From the NCBI GenBank assembly GCA_019429005.1, contig JAHYJR010000005.1, forward strand, positions 1 through 64,000: a DNA stretch of 64,000 bases, in the 5' to 3' direction. A program made the translations under genes and the position numbers. Source of the DNA: Nanobdellati archaeon (lineage in GTDB: Archaea > EX4484-52 > GLR71). Below, one piece after another: positions 24,623-34,522 of this stretch; within the stretch, counting starts at the first letter, position 1; each line of letters starts with the position of its first letter. The notes beneath the pieces are model-generated. The model was not told the DNA's origin and searched no databases. It worked only from the letters and a program-made list of their open reading frames with translations.

Positions 24623-25543
24623 TTATACATAATCCATACAACAAGTTCCATCAATATCAACATCTTTGTAACTACACTTTTCGCAGATATATGTTTTTTG
24701 ACGTGTGAGAGAAGAAATATCTGATTCTTTAATTATTTCAAGGCACCTTTTTCCTACAATTTCAGCTTTTAACATAGCACTTTCGATATTGATCTCTTTT
24801 TTACGTCCATTGTAATTTAACATATGTGGATGTTTATCATCAAAATAAGTATTTATGCCTGCGATTTTATTGAAATATTTAAGATTTGACCAATCATTGA
24901 CAAGTATTGCCTCTGCTCCAAGTTGCACAATATCTGAATTATGCGCATAATAAGGTATTTTCGTTGAATCTAGCTTGAATTTAATCTCTTCTGTAATTAC
25001 ATTATTCATCTGTATGTGCACAAGGTCTGGAATACCTCTCAATAGGACCTTTGTGGAATCAAGTTCAATTATCTTTTGAAATGGTTCAATTCTCATTATT
25101 GTATAATGAGGTATACGTTCGTTTGCACAGTCTTCTATGGTTTGTTTTATGATATAATCAGAATAATCTTCTATTGAATCCAGTAAATCCGATTTTATAT
25201 CATTTATATTGAGTGTGTTGTCTGATACATCTTTAATCGCTTTTAATGCAGTTTCATTTAATTTGAATTTATCTTCAAAAAGGGTATCTATCATATTTTT
25301 AAGATATGTTTCACTATCAAGATTATTATCTATAAAAAATTCAACCATTTGTTTGCTTTGTTCAATTTTTGAGACAATGTCATGTCCGATAGTTCCTAAG
25401 ATTATTTTGACTTGATTTATATCTGAAAAGGCACTTTCTTTTTTTAAGATGTTCCATAAATAACTTCTTTCACAAAAATAACATTGTCGAATGGCTGTAG
25501 GTGTAAGATGCTCTATTTTATTAGTATCATAAGGAGGTGTCAT
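24623..25543 (-). CDS. Cas4-like Fe-S PD-(D/E)XK exonuclease
   Basis: The 306-residue protein has the full motif set of Cas4/Dna2-type nucleases: C21-x2-C24 with a following Arg, H54 in GTIGHDIV, D173 in RGIPDLV, E186-x-K188 (EIKF), Q207 in the QLGAEA helix, and C-terminal C287-x2-C290 with C301-C302. The Cys residues would hold a 4Fe-4S cluster that staples the nuclease domain. Substrate would be a DNA end. An unusually long insertion (residues 60-155) separates H54 from the rest and looks helical. No cas1, cas2 or CRISPR array is visible. It overlaps the upstream unknown gene by 17 bp, so both work in one transcript. Confidence 0.75.
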   Translation of the reverse strand: MTPPYDTNKIEHLTPTAIRQCYFCERSYLWNILKKESAFSDINQVKIILGTIGHDIVSKIEQSKQMVEFFIDNNLDSETYLKNMIDTLFEDKFKLNETALKAIKDVSDNTLNINDIKSDLLDSIEDYSDYIIKQTIEDCANERIPHYTIMRIEPFQKIIELDSTKVLLRGIPDLVHIQMNNVITEEIKFKLDSTKIPYYAHNSDIVQLGAEAILVNDWSNLKYFNKIAGINTYFDDKHPHMLNYNGRKKEINIESAMLKAEIVGKRCLEIIKESDISSLTRQKTYICEKCSYKDVDIDGTCCMDYV

Positions 25544-26435
25544 ATGCTAGGACCCCCACATAATCTAAAAATTGTTCCATTTCAATCTTATCTTGTGTAC
25601 CCTCTTTTGCAGTTGGGTTAAGTTTAAGTGTTGATTTTATCTTGTCATAGAATACAGTATGTATTTCGGTCTTTTGTAATTTTTCAATAATGTCATTATA
25701 ACATTCAGGAATATTTTTTCTTTTAAGGTATGACACACACACATTTGCGACTTGATATGTGTCTAGATTCTCATCATCTAATTCATTTTTAAATTTTAAT
25801 GCGATATCTTTAATTACTCCAGAAAGTAAGATTGCTATATCTTTTTTGAGTTCAAGACCTGTTTTTATATCTGTTTTGATTTTCTCAGCATAATTTTTAT
25901 TGTCTGTTGTTGTTAGTGTTTCGATTTTTATTGTTGTATATTTATCACAAATATCATAACTTTTTCGTGTCATGTTACCAGAATTATGATGGACCCATTC
26001 AAAACAATGTTTCTCTCTTTCAAACATCTGTTCTATCATAATATGTGGTAGGTTTTCTTCAGAATATGTTAATTCCACTTGATTGTATGATTTATCATAT
26101 ATGGAAAATCCAAACTCTTCAATTACAGAAAATGGTATTTTTAAAGATGTTTCAATAAGGTCTTCAACGTTTTTTGATCTTTCTATAAGTTCCGTAAGAT
26201 CTTTTGATTCATTTAGGTATCTTGCGACATAATTACCAATTCTTGATTTTTCATCTGATTTGATATCTTCAAAGCATTCTTGATATACTATAGAATTTAA
26301 GGTTCTTATTTGGTTTATGAATTCATCTATATCAAAAACATCTGTTTGTTCTATTATAGGAGCTATAGATTCATTTAACTGTGTTCTTATTTCTCTGTCA
26401 TATAGAGTTTTAAGTTGAGTTTCTAAGTTTGTCAT
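25527..26435 (-). CDS. Unknown partner of the Cas4-like nuclease
   Basis: I do not recognise a family. The protein is about 302 residues, acidic, mostly helical by composition, with no membrane segment and no signal peptide. A central stretch with Cys/His (CFEWVHHNSGNMTRKSYDIC, about residues 143-162) resembles a conserved site but matches no motif I can name. It is the first gene of a two-gene unit whose second gene is the nuclease; the 17-bp overlap suggests coupled translation and a shared complex. ATG 26435 chosen over the upstream TTG. Function may be DNA end processing or defence. Confidence 0.6.
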   Translation of the reverse strand: MTNLETQLKTLYDREIRTQLNESIAPIIEQTDVFDIDEFINQIRTLNSIVYQECFEDIKSDEKSRIGNYVARYLNESKDLTELIERSKNVEDLIETSLKIPFSVIEEFGFSIYDKSYNQVELTYSEENLPHIMIEQMFEREKHCFEWVHHNSGNMTRKSYDICDKYTTIKIETLTTTDNKNYAEKIKTDIKTGLELKKDIAILLSGVIKDIALKFKNELDDENLDTYQVANVCVSYLKRKNIPECYNDIIEKLQKTEIHTVFYDKIKSTLKLNPTAKEGTQDKIEMEQFLDYVGVLAYDTSL

Positions 26436-26621
26436 ACAAATCAATAGTATCTTTATAGTACCATTATGTTACAACATAAGTTTAAATATGTTGATTTTTT
26501 AATTAGATAATTTTAAATTTTAATTAAATAATTTTTAATTAGATTATACTATAATATACAGTGTGATTTTACATAAAGTATAATCTTAAAAGTCTTTTAA
26601 GAATTAATTTTTGTATGTGTT

Positions 26622-27452
26622 TTAGATAGAATCTTTAATTTGATTTAAAAATCCTTTTTCAAATAAATCATTTGCAATCTCTGCAAGTTTTTCTGTATCA
26701 AGATCACGAACTCGCATATCAGCCCATTTTAAATTTTTACTAATCTCTTTTAGTCTTTTTTTATCAATTGCAAATTCACGTTTAGAATGTTCAAATGCTT
26801 TTGACACTTTTTGATTTTTGTGTGTAAAAAGGCCACGCACAAGATTAAAAAATAATTTCACATCATTAATAGTCGGTTTATCTTTTCTAGGTTCAAGAAC
26901 AACAATCGCAGAATTAACTTTTGGTATAGGGTAGAAACATTTTTTACTAACACTAGAACTGATTTTTGGTTTAAAGTGATATTGTGCTAGTATTGATATT
27001 CTAGAATAATTTTTACTTCCAACTTTTGCAACCAATCGTTCAGCAAATTCTTTTTGATATATTAAAATTGATAGTTTTTGTTGTTTTCCAAGAAGTTCTG
27101 TTATTTTGGATGAAATCTGGTAGGGTATATTTGATATGCATTTATCGAATGCAGGTATTTCTGTTTTAAGGATATCACCCTCAATAATTTCAACATTATC
27201 TATATTTTCATATTTTATTTTTGTCTTAAGTATCTTAACAAGATCTTTATCCTTTTCAATCGCAATAACCTTTTTAGCTTTTTTTGCAATTTCAAATGTG
27301 AGTGCACCAAGACCGGGTCCTATCTCAAGTATGGTTTCATTTTCGTTTATGTTTGCAATAGCAATTTCTTTATCTATGATATTTTTGTCTTTCAAGAAAT
27401 TTTGGCTTAATGCTTTTTTAGGAAATACATTATTTGTGATATTATAATCCAT
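26622..27452 (-). CDS. ksgA: 16S rRNA adenine dimethyltransferase (KsgA/Dim1)
   Basis: The enzyme dimethylates two adjacent adenines in the 3' hairpin of 16S rRNA with SAM, a late step in small-subunit assembly. Visible are the N-terminal SQNFLKDKNIIDKEI, SAM-binding motif I EIGPGLGALTFEIA (residues about 43-56), acidic motif II AIEKD, and the catalytic NIPY motif in ISNIPYQISS (about 110-119). The C-terminal helical domain is complete. Length 276 residues, normal. Confidence 0.93.
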   Translation of the reverse strand: MDYNITNNVFPKKALSQNFLKDKNIIDKEIAIANINENETILEIGPGLGALTFEIAKKAKKVIAIEKDKDLVKILKTKIKYENIDNVEIIEGDILKTEIPAFDKCISNIPYQISSKITELLGKQQKLSILIYQKEFAERLVAKVGSKNYSRISILAQYHFKPKISSSVSKKCFYPIPKVNSAIVVLEPRKDKPTINDVKLFFNLVRGLFTHKNQKVSKAFEHSKREFAIDKKRLKEISKNLKWADMRVRDLDTEKLAEIANDLFEKGFLNQIKDSI

Positions 27453-27496
27453 AGGAGAATTAATTTTGTTTTTAATATTATTAATCTTCCTTATTT

Positions 27497-30028
27497 TTAA
27501 GAAGTATCTGTTTCTTCAATTTTAGTCTTTGTATTTTCAAGCTCAACTCCAAGAATTTGTGATGCACCTCTTTGCATTGACACGCCATATATCCTTTCAG
27601 ATCGTTTTACGAGTGTGTCGTTATGCGAAATTACAATGAATTGGTTATTATGTGAATATTCTTTTATAATTTCACCAACAAGTTCGGCATTTTTATCATC
27701 AAGTGCAGCATCAACCTCATCTAATATATAAAATGGTGCTGGTTTATATCTCTGTAATGCGAACATAAATGCGATAGAAGCCATTGTTTTTTCTCCACCA
27801 GATAATGAATCTATAGATAATATTTTTTTACCTGGTGGTTGTGCTTTGATTATAAGACCACTTTCAATATCATTAAGATCATAAAGTTCTAGTTCACCAA
27901 TACCATCTACAAGATCAGCATATATCTGATTGAATGCTTTTGATACTGTATCAAGTGTTTTTTTGAATACACGTTTTCTATTTTCTTCAATTTTTTCAAG
28001 CATCTCCATTATTGATATTTTCTCATCTTCAAGTTTTTCAACTTTTTTAATGGAATTTTCAAAATCCTCACTCATAATTTTATATTCTTCAATAGCTCGT
28101 TGATTTACAGGTCCAAGCTGTCGTATATCCCTTTGTATAGTTCTAAGTTCTTTCTCAAACTCTTCAGGTTCGCCCTTTTTCAAATCATCTCTATTTTTAT
28201 ATTTTTCATAAGGGATACTAAGATTTTCAATTTCAGCTTCAAGTCGTGCTTTACGTATTTTCTGATTTTGGATTTCTTGATTTAATACAAGCATTTTTTC
28301 ATAGACACCTTTTCTACCTTTTTTGATATTGTCTAATTTATTTTGAAGTTCTTCTAGTTTTTTTTCAAGTTTTTCAACATCTTTATTTTCATTTTTAGTT
28401 CCTTTATTTTTTTCTTCAAGGAATCTATTCAAGTCACCAATTTCATCTTTAATAACATTTATCTCCGCACTATATTTCTTTCGTTCACGTTCATATTTTT
28501 GTATATCTGTTACATCGGATATCTGTCTTTGCGATGTTCCAGTTTTTCTGAAAGCACCACCAACAATGGCACCACCCGCATCAAAAAGTTCACCATCAAG
28601 AGTTACAATCCGTAATCCTCTTACTTTTTTTGCTGCTTCAAGAGTCTCAGAAATTAATGTATCTTTAACGATATCACGGAATGCAGGTTCTACGTCTCGG
28701 TTAAATTCAATAAGATTTAAAGCATAATCAATTATGCCTGGCATTTTTACAGCAATTTCAGATTTTGCTGACATAGAATATCTGCGTAATCTATCAAGTG
28801 GGAGAAATCTAACACGTCCTAAATTATTGCTTTTCAGATATCTTACACATTCTAGAGCAACGTTTTCAGATTCAACAATAATATCATTAACGTGCCCACC
28901 GATTGCAACATCAATTGCCGTTTCATATAATCCATTACATGCGAATTGTGTTGATACTGCACCGATAACACCATGTATGTTTGCTGAAAGTATGGATTTT
29001 ACAGAATGATTTTTTATATCTTCACCACCCCTTTGTTTTATTATTGAGAATTTTTCAATAATGTCATCAAGTCTACCTATATCACGTCTATGTGATTCGA
29101 TTTGACCTTGTCGTTTAATTATTTTTTTTGTGATTTCTTCAATATCTTTTCTTGTTTGCGTATTTATTGATTTTTTATATATATCATCTCTTATATCTTG
29201 AATTTCTTGTTCTAGATCATCTATTCCTGTATCTGATAATCCTACATTATTAGAGATGCTTTTATATTCCTGACTTTTTATATCAAGATCTCTTGATACA
29301 TTTTCAAGTGTGCTTTCAACAGCTTTCAATTTTGAATGAGCTACGCATGCTAGAAGATATTCTTGTTTATTTTCAAATTCTATAAGTTTCTCAGCAGATT
29401 CTTTTTCTTTTTTTAGTTTATCGTGATATTCTTTTTTTTGTTCTAGAATTAGTTTTGATTCTTCAAGTTTAATTTCAGCTTTTGCAAGCTCATCAATAGC
29501 TTTGTCTTTTTTATAATTATATTGTTGTATTCCTGAAATTTCATCAATAATTTCACGTCTTTGTTTTGGAGTTTTTTGTATAGTCGCTACAATATCGCCC
29601 TGTTGTATTATATTATAACCGTCAGGATTGATATTTATTTTTCTTAAAAGTTCATCTACTTCTGTTTTTCCAACTAGTTTTCCGTTTATCCTATATGTTG
29701 ATATTCCTTTTCGATTTACTTTTCTTGTAAGATCAAAAGAATCAGAATCAATATCAATTTCACGCGCTTTATTTTCAAAAATTAATGATACATAACCCAT
29801 ATCAGAAGGCGTTCTACCTTGACCTCCATTAAATATTAGGTGATCCATTCGGCCAGCTCTTAATGCTTTGGATCTGCGTCCAAGAACAAAACTAATTGCA
29901 TCAGTGATATTGCTTTTCCCTGAACCATTAGGACCTATAATTGCGTTGAATCCTTTATAGAATGGTAAAACTGTTTTTTTCTGAAATGATTTGAAACCAT
30001 ATATTATCAGTTTTTCAACATTTGTCAA
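27497..30028 (-). CDS. smc: SMC-family chromosome structural maintenance ATPase, short-armed
   Basis: The protein condenses and segregates DNA as part of the Smc-ScpAB complex. The head halves are intact: Walker A GPNGSGKS (residues 32-39), Q-loop QQGDIV (about 142-147), signature LSGGEK (742-747) and Walker B YILDEVDAALD (767-777), followed by the H-loop SHND. The hinge (about 351-500, IHGVIGAV to RFLPLDRL) is also present. The coiled-coil arms are only about 170 residues each (165-335 and 505-690) versus roughly 300 in typical SMC of about 1,150-1,200 residues, so the rod is much shorter. The start is TTG 30028, preceded by GGTGATG. ScpA and ScpB lie about 4.5 kb away on the other strand. 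Confidence 0.9.
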   Translation of the reverse strand: MTNVEKLIIYGFKSFQKKTVLPFYKGFNAIIGPNGSGKSNITDAISFVLGRRSKALRAGRMDHLIFNGGQGRTPSDMGYVSLIFENKAREIDIDSDSFDLTRKVNRKGISTYRINGKLVGKTEVDELLRKININPDGYNIIQQGDIVATIQKTPKQRREIIDEISGIQQYNYKKDKAIDELAKAEIKLEESKLILEQKKEYHDKLKKEKESAEKLIEFENKQEYLLACVAHSKLKAVESTLENVSRDLDIKSQEYKSISNNVGLSDTGIDDLEQEIQDIRDDIYKKSINTQTRKDIEEITKKIIKRQGQIESHRRDIGRLDDIIEKFSIIKQRGGEDIKNHSVKSILSANIHGVIGAVSTQFACNGLYETAIDVAIGGHVNDIIVESENVALECVRYLKSNNLGRVRFLPLDRLRRYSMSAKSEIAVKMPGIIDYALNLIEFNRDVEPAFRDIVKDTLISETLEAAKKVRGLRIVTLDGELFDAGGAIVGGAFRKTGTSQRQISDVTDIQKYERERKKYSAEINVIKDEIGDLNRFLEEKNKGTKNENKDVEKLEKKLEELQNKLDNIKKGRKGVYEKMLVLNQEIQNQKIRKARLEAEIENLSIPYEKYKNRDDLKKGEPEEFEKELRTIQRDIRQLGPVNQRAIEEYKIMSEDFENSIKKVEKLEDEKISIMEMLEKIEENRKRVFKKTLDTVSKAFNQIYADLVDGIGELELYDLNDIESGLIIKAQPPGKKILSIDSLSGGEKTMASIAFMFALQRYKPAPFYILDEVDAALDDKNAELVGEIIKEYSHNNQFIVISHNDTLVKRSERIYGVSMQRGASQILGVELENTKTKIEETDTS

Positions 30029-30152
30029 AACATCACCGCATGAATAAAATCTTATAATAATTATAATATCCCTATCATTATTAATTATAATTTATTCGTA
30101 TTCATTATAGTATTATATACTACTAAATATTTTAGATTCTATTTGATATAAT

Positions 30153-31565
30153 TTAATTAAGAAGTTTATTTATGTGTTGGTATTCCTTATCAATCTTGTT
30201 TTTCCATTTAGGAAACTCTTTTGGTGTTTTTGGATAGTTTTTGTATAATTTGGATATTTTTTTAATTTTTATTGCCATATTAAACAGTTTTAGAAATATT
30301 TTTGGTTTTTTTATAATTGCTATAATTATTTTTATTTTTAATTTAGAACTTATTGAAAATTGTCCTTTTATACTTAGATTTTTGAATATGTCATCATTCA
30401 GATAATTGTTTGATATGTATTCTAATTCTTCTTCGCTAGATGATTGATAAAATTGTTTTACAACATCAAGATTCGCTTGAAGTGTTCCATTATAATATTT
30501 TGTATCATCGCCTTTTTTTTGTGAATATTCATTGAATTTTATAAATTTGAGATTATATTCCCATAATCCTTCTTGTGAAAAATCATTTTTCTTAATTGCT
30601 TTATATGCAACATCTGCTGCAATATAACCTGCAAGTATTGATTGTCCAATACCGCCTCCTGTAATGGGATTTACTTGTGATGCTGTATCTCCAACAACCA
30701 TAAACCCATTTGATACCATTGAATCCAGTGGTCTTCTTAATGGTATGATACCACCACCTGAATCAATAATTTTTGAATTATCAAATATTTTGTTGTCTTT
30801 AATAAATGCTTCAAGAGCGTTATTTAAATTTGGTACTTTACCTTTTATTGGTACACCGATTCCAACATTAACTTTTGTTTTGCTATAGGGGAATATCCAA
30901 ATATAACCACTTTTTGCATATTTTTCAGAAAGTATCAGTTTTGCGTGTGTAAAATCAAGACCTTTTTTTAATGTTCTTATTTGTCTTAAAGATACTGCAA
31001 AATCACTTTTTTTAATCTTGTTTTCAAGGTATGTTCCTTTTATCTTTACTTTTTCTCTTAATGCCGATATAGCACCACTTGAATCTATCACAATTTTGCT
31101 ATATATTTTTGTTTCATTTCCCGAATCATTATCTTTTAGTATAACACCAATCAAAAAATCATTTTTAATTATGGGTGCTATTACTTTTTGATTATCTATA
31201 ATTGTTACACCAAGTTTTTTTGTATGTGCAAGAAAAAATTGTCCAAATGTGTGTCTATTAAGCATATAACCTTTTTCATAAGATAAATATGACTTTTTAT
31301 TTTTGGTATTTATCGTTTCAGTTTGATTAATAATACATTCAATTTTATCTTTTGGATATTTTAATCTCATTTTATTTTCTAGAAATTTTATATGTGCTTG
31401 ACCTATAAGATCTCCACACACTTTTTTACCAATTAATTCTTTTGGTTTTCGATCTATTAGACAGACTGTTAAACCTTTTTTACATGCCTCTATTGCGGCA
31501 GAACATCCACCACTTCCAGCACCTACAATTATAAGGTCATATGATGATTGTTTTATTTTATTCAT
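30153..31565 (-). CDS. Geranylgeranyl reductase family FAD-dependent oxidoreductase
   Basis: The 470-residue protein has the Rossmann FAD motif DLIIVGAGSGGCSAAIEACKKG at its start, the GGR-type KKVCGDLIG (about residues 47-55), and the conserved GFMVVGDTASQVNPITGGGIG segment around residues 285-305. In archaea such enzymes reduce the isoprenoid chains of membrane lipids. The C-terminal 100 residues are helical and basic. It is separated from SMC by about 125 bp and probably transcribed alone. The exact substrate cannot be read from the sequence. Confidence 0.82.
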   Translation of the reverse strand: MNKIKQSSYDLIIVGAGSGGCSAAIEACKKGLTVCLIDRKPKELIGKKVCGDLIGQAHIKFLENKMRLKYPKDKIECIINQTETINTKNKKSYLSYEKGYMLNRHTFGQFFLAHTKKLGVTIIDNQKVIAPIIKNDFLIGVILKDNDSGNETKIYSKIVIDSSGAISALREKVKIKGTYLENKIKKSDFAVSLRQIRTLKKGLDFTHAKLILSEKYAKSGYIWIFPYSKTKVNVGIGVPIKGKVPNLNNALEAFIKDNKIFDNSKIIDSGGGIIPLRRPLDSMVSNGFMVVGDTASQVNPITGGGIGQSILAGYIAADVAYKAIKKNDFSQEGLWEYNLKFIKFNEYSQKKGDDTKYYNGTLQANLDVVKQFYQSSSEEELEYISNNYLNDDIFKNLSIKGQFSISSKLKIKIIIAIIKKPKIFLKLFNMAIKIKKISKLYKNYPKTPKEFPKWKNKIDKEYQHINKLLN

Positions 31566-31642
31566 ACAATTAACCTTAAATAGCCTTTTTTTTGATAATA
31601 CTATATTTGTATCTTTTCAAATTTAAAGGTGTTGTGTACTTT

Positions 31643-32941
31643 TTATGGTGTAATTCTTTTTGTATCTCTTGGGAATAAACATGCTTCTCTTACATTTGAA
31701 ACTCCTGTAAGCATCATAGTTAAACGTTCAAGACCAATTGACCATCCTGCGTGATATGGTGCTCCATATCGAAATGTTTTAATATAATCTTTAAAATTTT
31801 CAGGATTCAGTCCTTTTTTATTTAAAGCATCTATTAGTACTTCAGGTTTATGTATTCTTTGTGCACCTGACAATAATTCAACTCCTTTGTATATTAAATC
31901 AAAAGATTTTGAGATTTTAGGATTTTTAGTATCAGGCATAGTATAGAATGCTCTGACTGCTGTAGGCCATCCTGTTATTATAAATGGTTGTTCCCATCCA
32001 ACAATTTCACAGATTTTTTTCTCACCTGCAGAGGATATATCGTCACCCCATGTCATTTTTTCACAATTTTTATTAAGAAGTTCTACTGTTTCATCATATG
32101 TTATTCTTTTCATTTTTTTCTTTGGCAATTCAAAATCATGTCCAAGTGTTTTAAGTTCTTCTTTACAGTTTTCTTTTATATCTGAGAATATGTTAAGTAT
32201 AACCTCATCTAGAATCTCAAGCACATCATTATCATCTGCAAATGCCATTTCAATATCCATCTGTCTTGATTCCGAAAGATGTTTTGTGGTGTGAGATACT
32301 TCAGCTCTCCATACAGGTGTGATCATGCAGACCTTTTCAAGTCCACCAACTACAGCCATCTGCTTGTATAATTGAGGGCTCTGTGCAAGGAACGCTTCTT
32401 TATCATAATAGGGTATCGGGAATAGTTCAGCACCGCCTTCAGATGTTGATGCGATTATGGATGGTGGCACAATCTCAGTAAATTCTTTATTATAAAGAGT
32501 GTCTCTGAACACTTTCATTATTCTGCTTTGTATCTTGAATATTGCTTGAACTTCAGCTCTTCTAAGGTCTATAAATCTGTTATCAAGTCTTGTATCTATA
32601 TCAGATTGTACTTTATTTGTAATCTCAAGTGGGAGTGGCGTTTCAGTTTCAGACACAATCTCAAGTTTTGTTGGTTTAAGTTCAAAACCTTTTGGTGCTC
32701 GGTTATTTTCAACAGCAACTCCATCAACTAAAATAACAGTCTCCTTAACAAGTTTTTTAATCGTTTTGATTAATTCCTCATCAGTCTCTCCTGTTTTAGC
32801 TGTTATTTGGATAATTCCATCTTTATCTCTTAAAAGAAGAAATATTAAATTTCCAAGATCTCTTTTATCGTGTACCCAACCACCAACTTTGACAGTGTCT
32901 CCTGCTTTCACTTCGCTGGAATATTTTTTGATGAATGTCAT
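31643..32941 (-). CDS. aspS: Aspartyl-tRNA synthetase (archaeal type)
   Basis: A class IIb synthetase of 432 residues. The N-terminal OB-fold anticodon domain (VKVGGWVHDKRDLGNLIFLLLRD) is followed by class II motif 1 (FRDTLYNKEFTEIVPPSI), motif 2 (CMITPVWRAEVSHTTKHLSE) and motif 3 (GWSIGLERLTMMLTG). It attaches Asp to tRNA-Asp, and possibly to tRNA-Asn in a non-discriminating form; that cannot be decided from what I can see. Length and order are normal. Confidence 0.95.
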   Translation of the reverse strand: MTFIKKYSSEVKAGDTVKVGGWVHDKRDLGNLIFLLLRDKDGIIQITAKTGETDEELIKTIKKLVKETVILVDGVAVENNRAPKGFELKPTKLEIVSETETPLPLEITNKVQSDIDTRLDNRFIDLRRAEVQAIFKIQSRIMKVFRDTLYNKEFTEIVPPSIIASTSEGGAELFPIPYYDKEAFLAQSPQLYKQMAVVGGLEKVCMITPVWRAEVSHTTKHLSESRQMDIEMAFADDNDVLEILDEVILNIFSDIKENCKEELKTLGHDFELPKKKMKRITYDETVELLNKNCEKMTWGDDISSAGEKKICEIVGWEQPFIITGWPTAVRAFYTMPDTKNPKISKSFDLIYKGVELLSGAQRIHKPEVLIDALNKKGLNPENFKDYIKTFRYGAPYHAGWSIGLERLTMMLTGVSNVREACLFPRDTKRITP

Positions 32942-32991
32942 TTGAAATCACAATTTATTTTTTAATAAGTTCATTTTAATTAATATTATTT

Positions 32992-33041
32992 TAATATTAT
33001 TATAATATTATTATAATATTATTATAATATTATTATAATTA
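32992..33041. repeat. 11-bp AT-only tandem repeat
   Basis: TATTATTATAA is repeated about four times in the spacer upstream of aspS. Because it consists only of A and T it will melt easily and may form part of the promoter region for aspS, but slippage alone can explain it. Confidence 0.75.
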
Positions 33042-33106
33042 TAAACAATTTGTTTATTTTTCAATTGTTTTGTTTTTAAACAAAAAATCTTAGTCGATTT
33101 TTCTTT

Positions 33107-33367
33107 TTAAATGTTTATGAGAATCGTCCACAAAGCAAACACAATTAGTATGTATGGTAAATATGCATTTGCAAACCACCACGATTTATTCTTTTTCTGA
33201 TATTTTTCATCCTTTTTGATATTTATTTGTTCAATTTTTTGTTTTGATATTATAAGAATTATAAAAACGAGTCCAATAACTTCAAGATTATTCAATTTAC
33301 TTGTCATAAGTCCTGTTAATATGCCAAGTGTACTATATATGTATGAAACAAGTGTCTCTTCATTCAT
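33107..33367 (-). CDS. Small membrane protein, possibly EMC6-like
   Basis: The 86-residue protein has two hydrophobic helices near the N-terminus (residues about 7-20 and 28-43), a Lys-rich cytoplasmic loop, and a third near the C-terminus ending FALWTILINI. The C-terminal pattern (W-W, N, then aromatic residues, W-T, final N) resembles EMC6-like archaeal proteins associated with membrane insertion, but this is a weak match. It is followed by no obvious operon partner. Confidence 0.5.
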   Translation of the reverse strand: MNEETLVSYIYSTLGILTGLMTSKLNNLEVIGLVFIILIISKQKIEQINIKKDEKYQKKNKSWWFANAYLPYILIVFALWTILINI

Positions 33368-33413
33368 AGATAAGATAAGATGTTTTAATCTTTATATCTT
33401 ATTTTATAAAATC

Positions 33414-33806
33414 TTAATTTTTAATTATTTTTATTTTATTTATTTTATCGGTGCTCATTTTAATATTTTGTATCCATCGTAAATCATCCATATGTGAATT
33501 ATGTACTATCGAGATTATTGGTTTTTTTGTTTTCTTGTTTACAACCGCATTTTTTATTACATGCACCATATCAGTTTCAGAGTCTATTGTTTCAATATGA
33601 TGTGTTCTTGCACATTCTGTTTGGAATATTTCCTCTGCGTGATATTTGTCTAAACCAAATTCTTTAAGTGTGGCACCTGTTTGATTGACAGCATGATATA
33701 TTCTGTCTGTTCCAATCTGATTTAAATCTTTTGTCCAAAAATCGACATATTCTTTAAATTCTAGTTTCAAGTACTCTTCTTCTATTTGTTCTGTTAATTC
33801 TTTCAA
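33414..33806 (-). CDS. Hypothetical protein
   Basis: I do not recognise this 130-residue protein. It is charged and soluble, with an acidic N-terminal helix (residues 1-25) and a possible metal-binding cluster ARTHHIETIDSETD near residue 67-80 plus HNSHMDD near 105. It lies with two other small unknown genes on the same strand between aspS and scpA. The three could form a unit, but spacing (48-50 bp) is not tight. Confidence 0.5.
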   Translation of the reverse strand: MKELTEQIEEEYLKLEFKEYVDFWTKDLNQIGTDRIYHAVNQTGATLKEFGLDKYHAEEIFQTECARTHHIETIDSETDMVHVIKNAVVNKKTKKPIISIVHNSHMDDLRWIQNIKMSTDKINKIKIIKN

Positions 33807-33854
33807 TTCATTGATTACAAGGAAATTTAATTGATATATAGGTGTTTCTAAAAG

Positions 33855-34145
33855 TTATTTAGTTTTTTTTGGAATTATTCCCATTTTTATATCTCCTATA
33901 GCAAGATAATGTGCTTTTTTTTGATCTGAGAATGTACTGTATGTTTCTGCAGCTTCTTTAACATACTGTACAATTTTGTTATTTAGATTCTTTATTATAT
34001 TTTGATTAATTCCTAAATCGTTGGGATATATGTACATTCTTTCAAGAAAATCACCTATTGTTGTATGTTTATAATCGTTAACAAGTTCTTGAATATCTGA
34101 ATCTTTAGTTTCGATATTTTCAAGTAATTCATTTATAATAGTCAA
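33855..34145 (-). CDS. Hypothetical protein
   Basis: A 96-residue soluble protein, predicted mostly helical by residue pattern, with no recognised motif. A basic C-terminus (IIPKKTK) is present. It is 48 bp upstream of the next minus-strand hypothetical gene. Confidence 0.5.
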   Translation of the reverse strand: MTIINELLENIETKDSDIQELVNDYKHTTIGDFLERMYIYPNDLGINQNIIKNLNNKIVQYVKEAAETYSTFSDQKKAHYLAIGDIKMGIIPKKTK

Positions 34146-34522
34146 ATCGTTGTTATGTATTCTTATTATGTTTCTAACTTTAAGCTCTTATGCTTGCGAG
34201 TTTTCTATTAATACAACTTAAGGATTGTATTTTTGTATAATTTTTGCTTGTTTTATTCTGTTTTCTTCATCTTTATAATTTATTCCCATTTATAACATCT
34301 GTTTTACCTAACAAAAACATATTTATCACAGGTAGATAGTATCAATAAATCGTTATAAATATTTATATCTCTTTTTTAATATACAAATCATACATAAACA
34401 GACATAAATTTAGAATATTTTATTTTATATTAAATATATATATATAGATAATAACCGAAAACATTTTAAATCACAAACAGCAATTGTTTATATCTAGATT
34501 TATGTTTCTTGAGATGTTAAAT
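34146..34522. other. Divergent intergenic region before scpA
   Basis: This holds the divergent promoters of the small hypothetical gene (minus) and scpA (plus). A long AT run with TATATATATATAG around 34435-34447 is the likely scpA TATA box. I see no RNA gene or repeat array. Confidence 0.4.

Noticed and set aside
24623-25543. CRISPR adaptation Cas4
   Set aside because: No Cas1, Cas2 or array is present; only the nuclease fold is shared.
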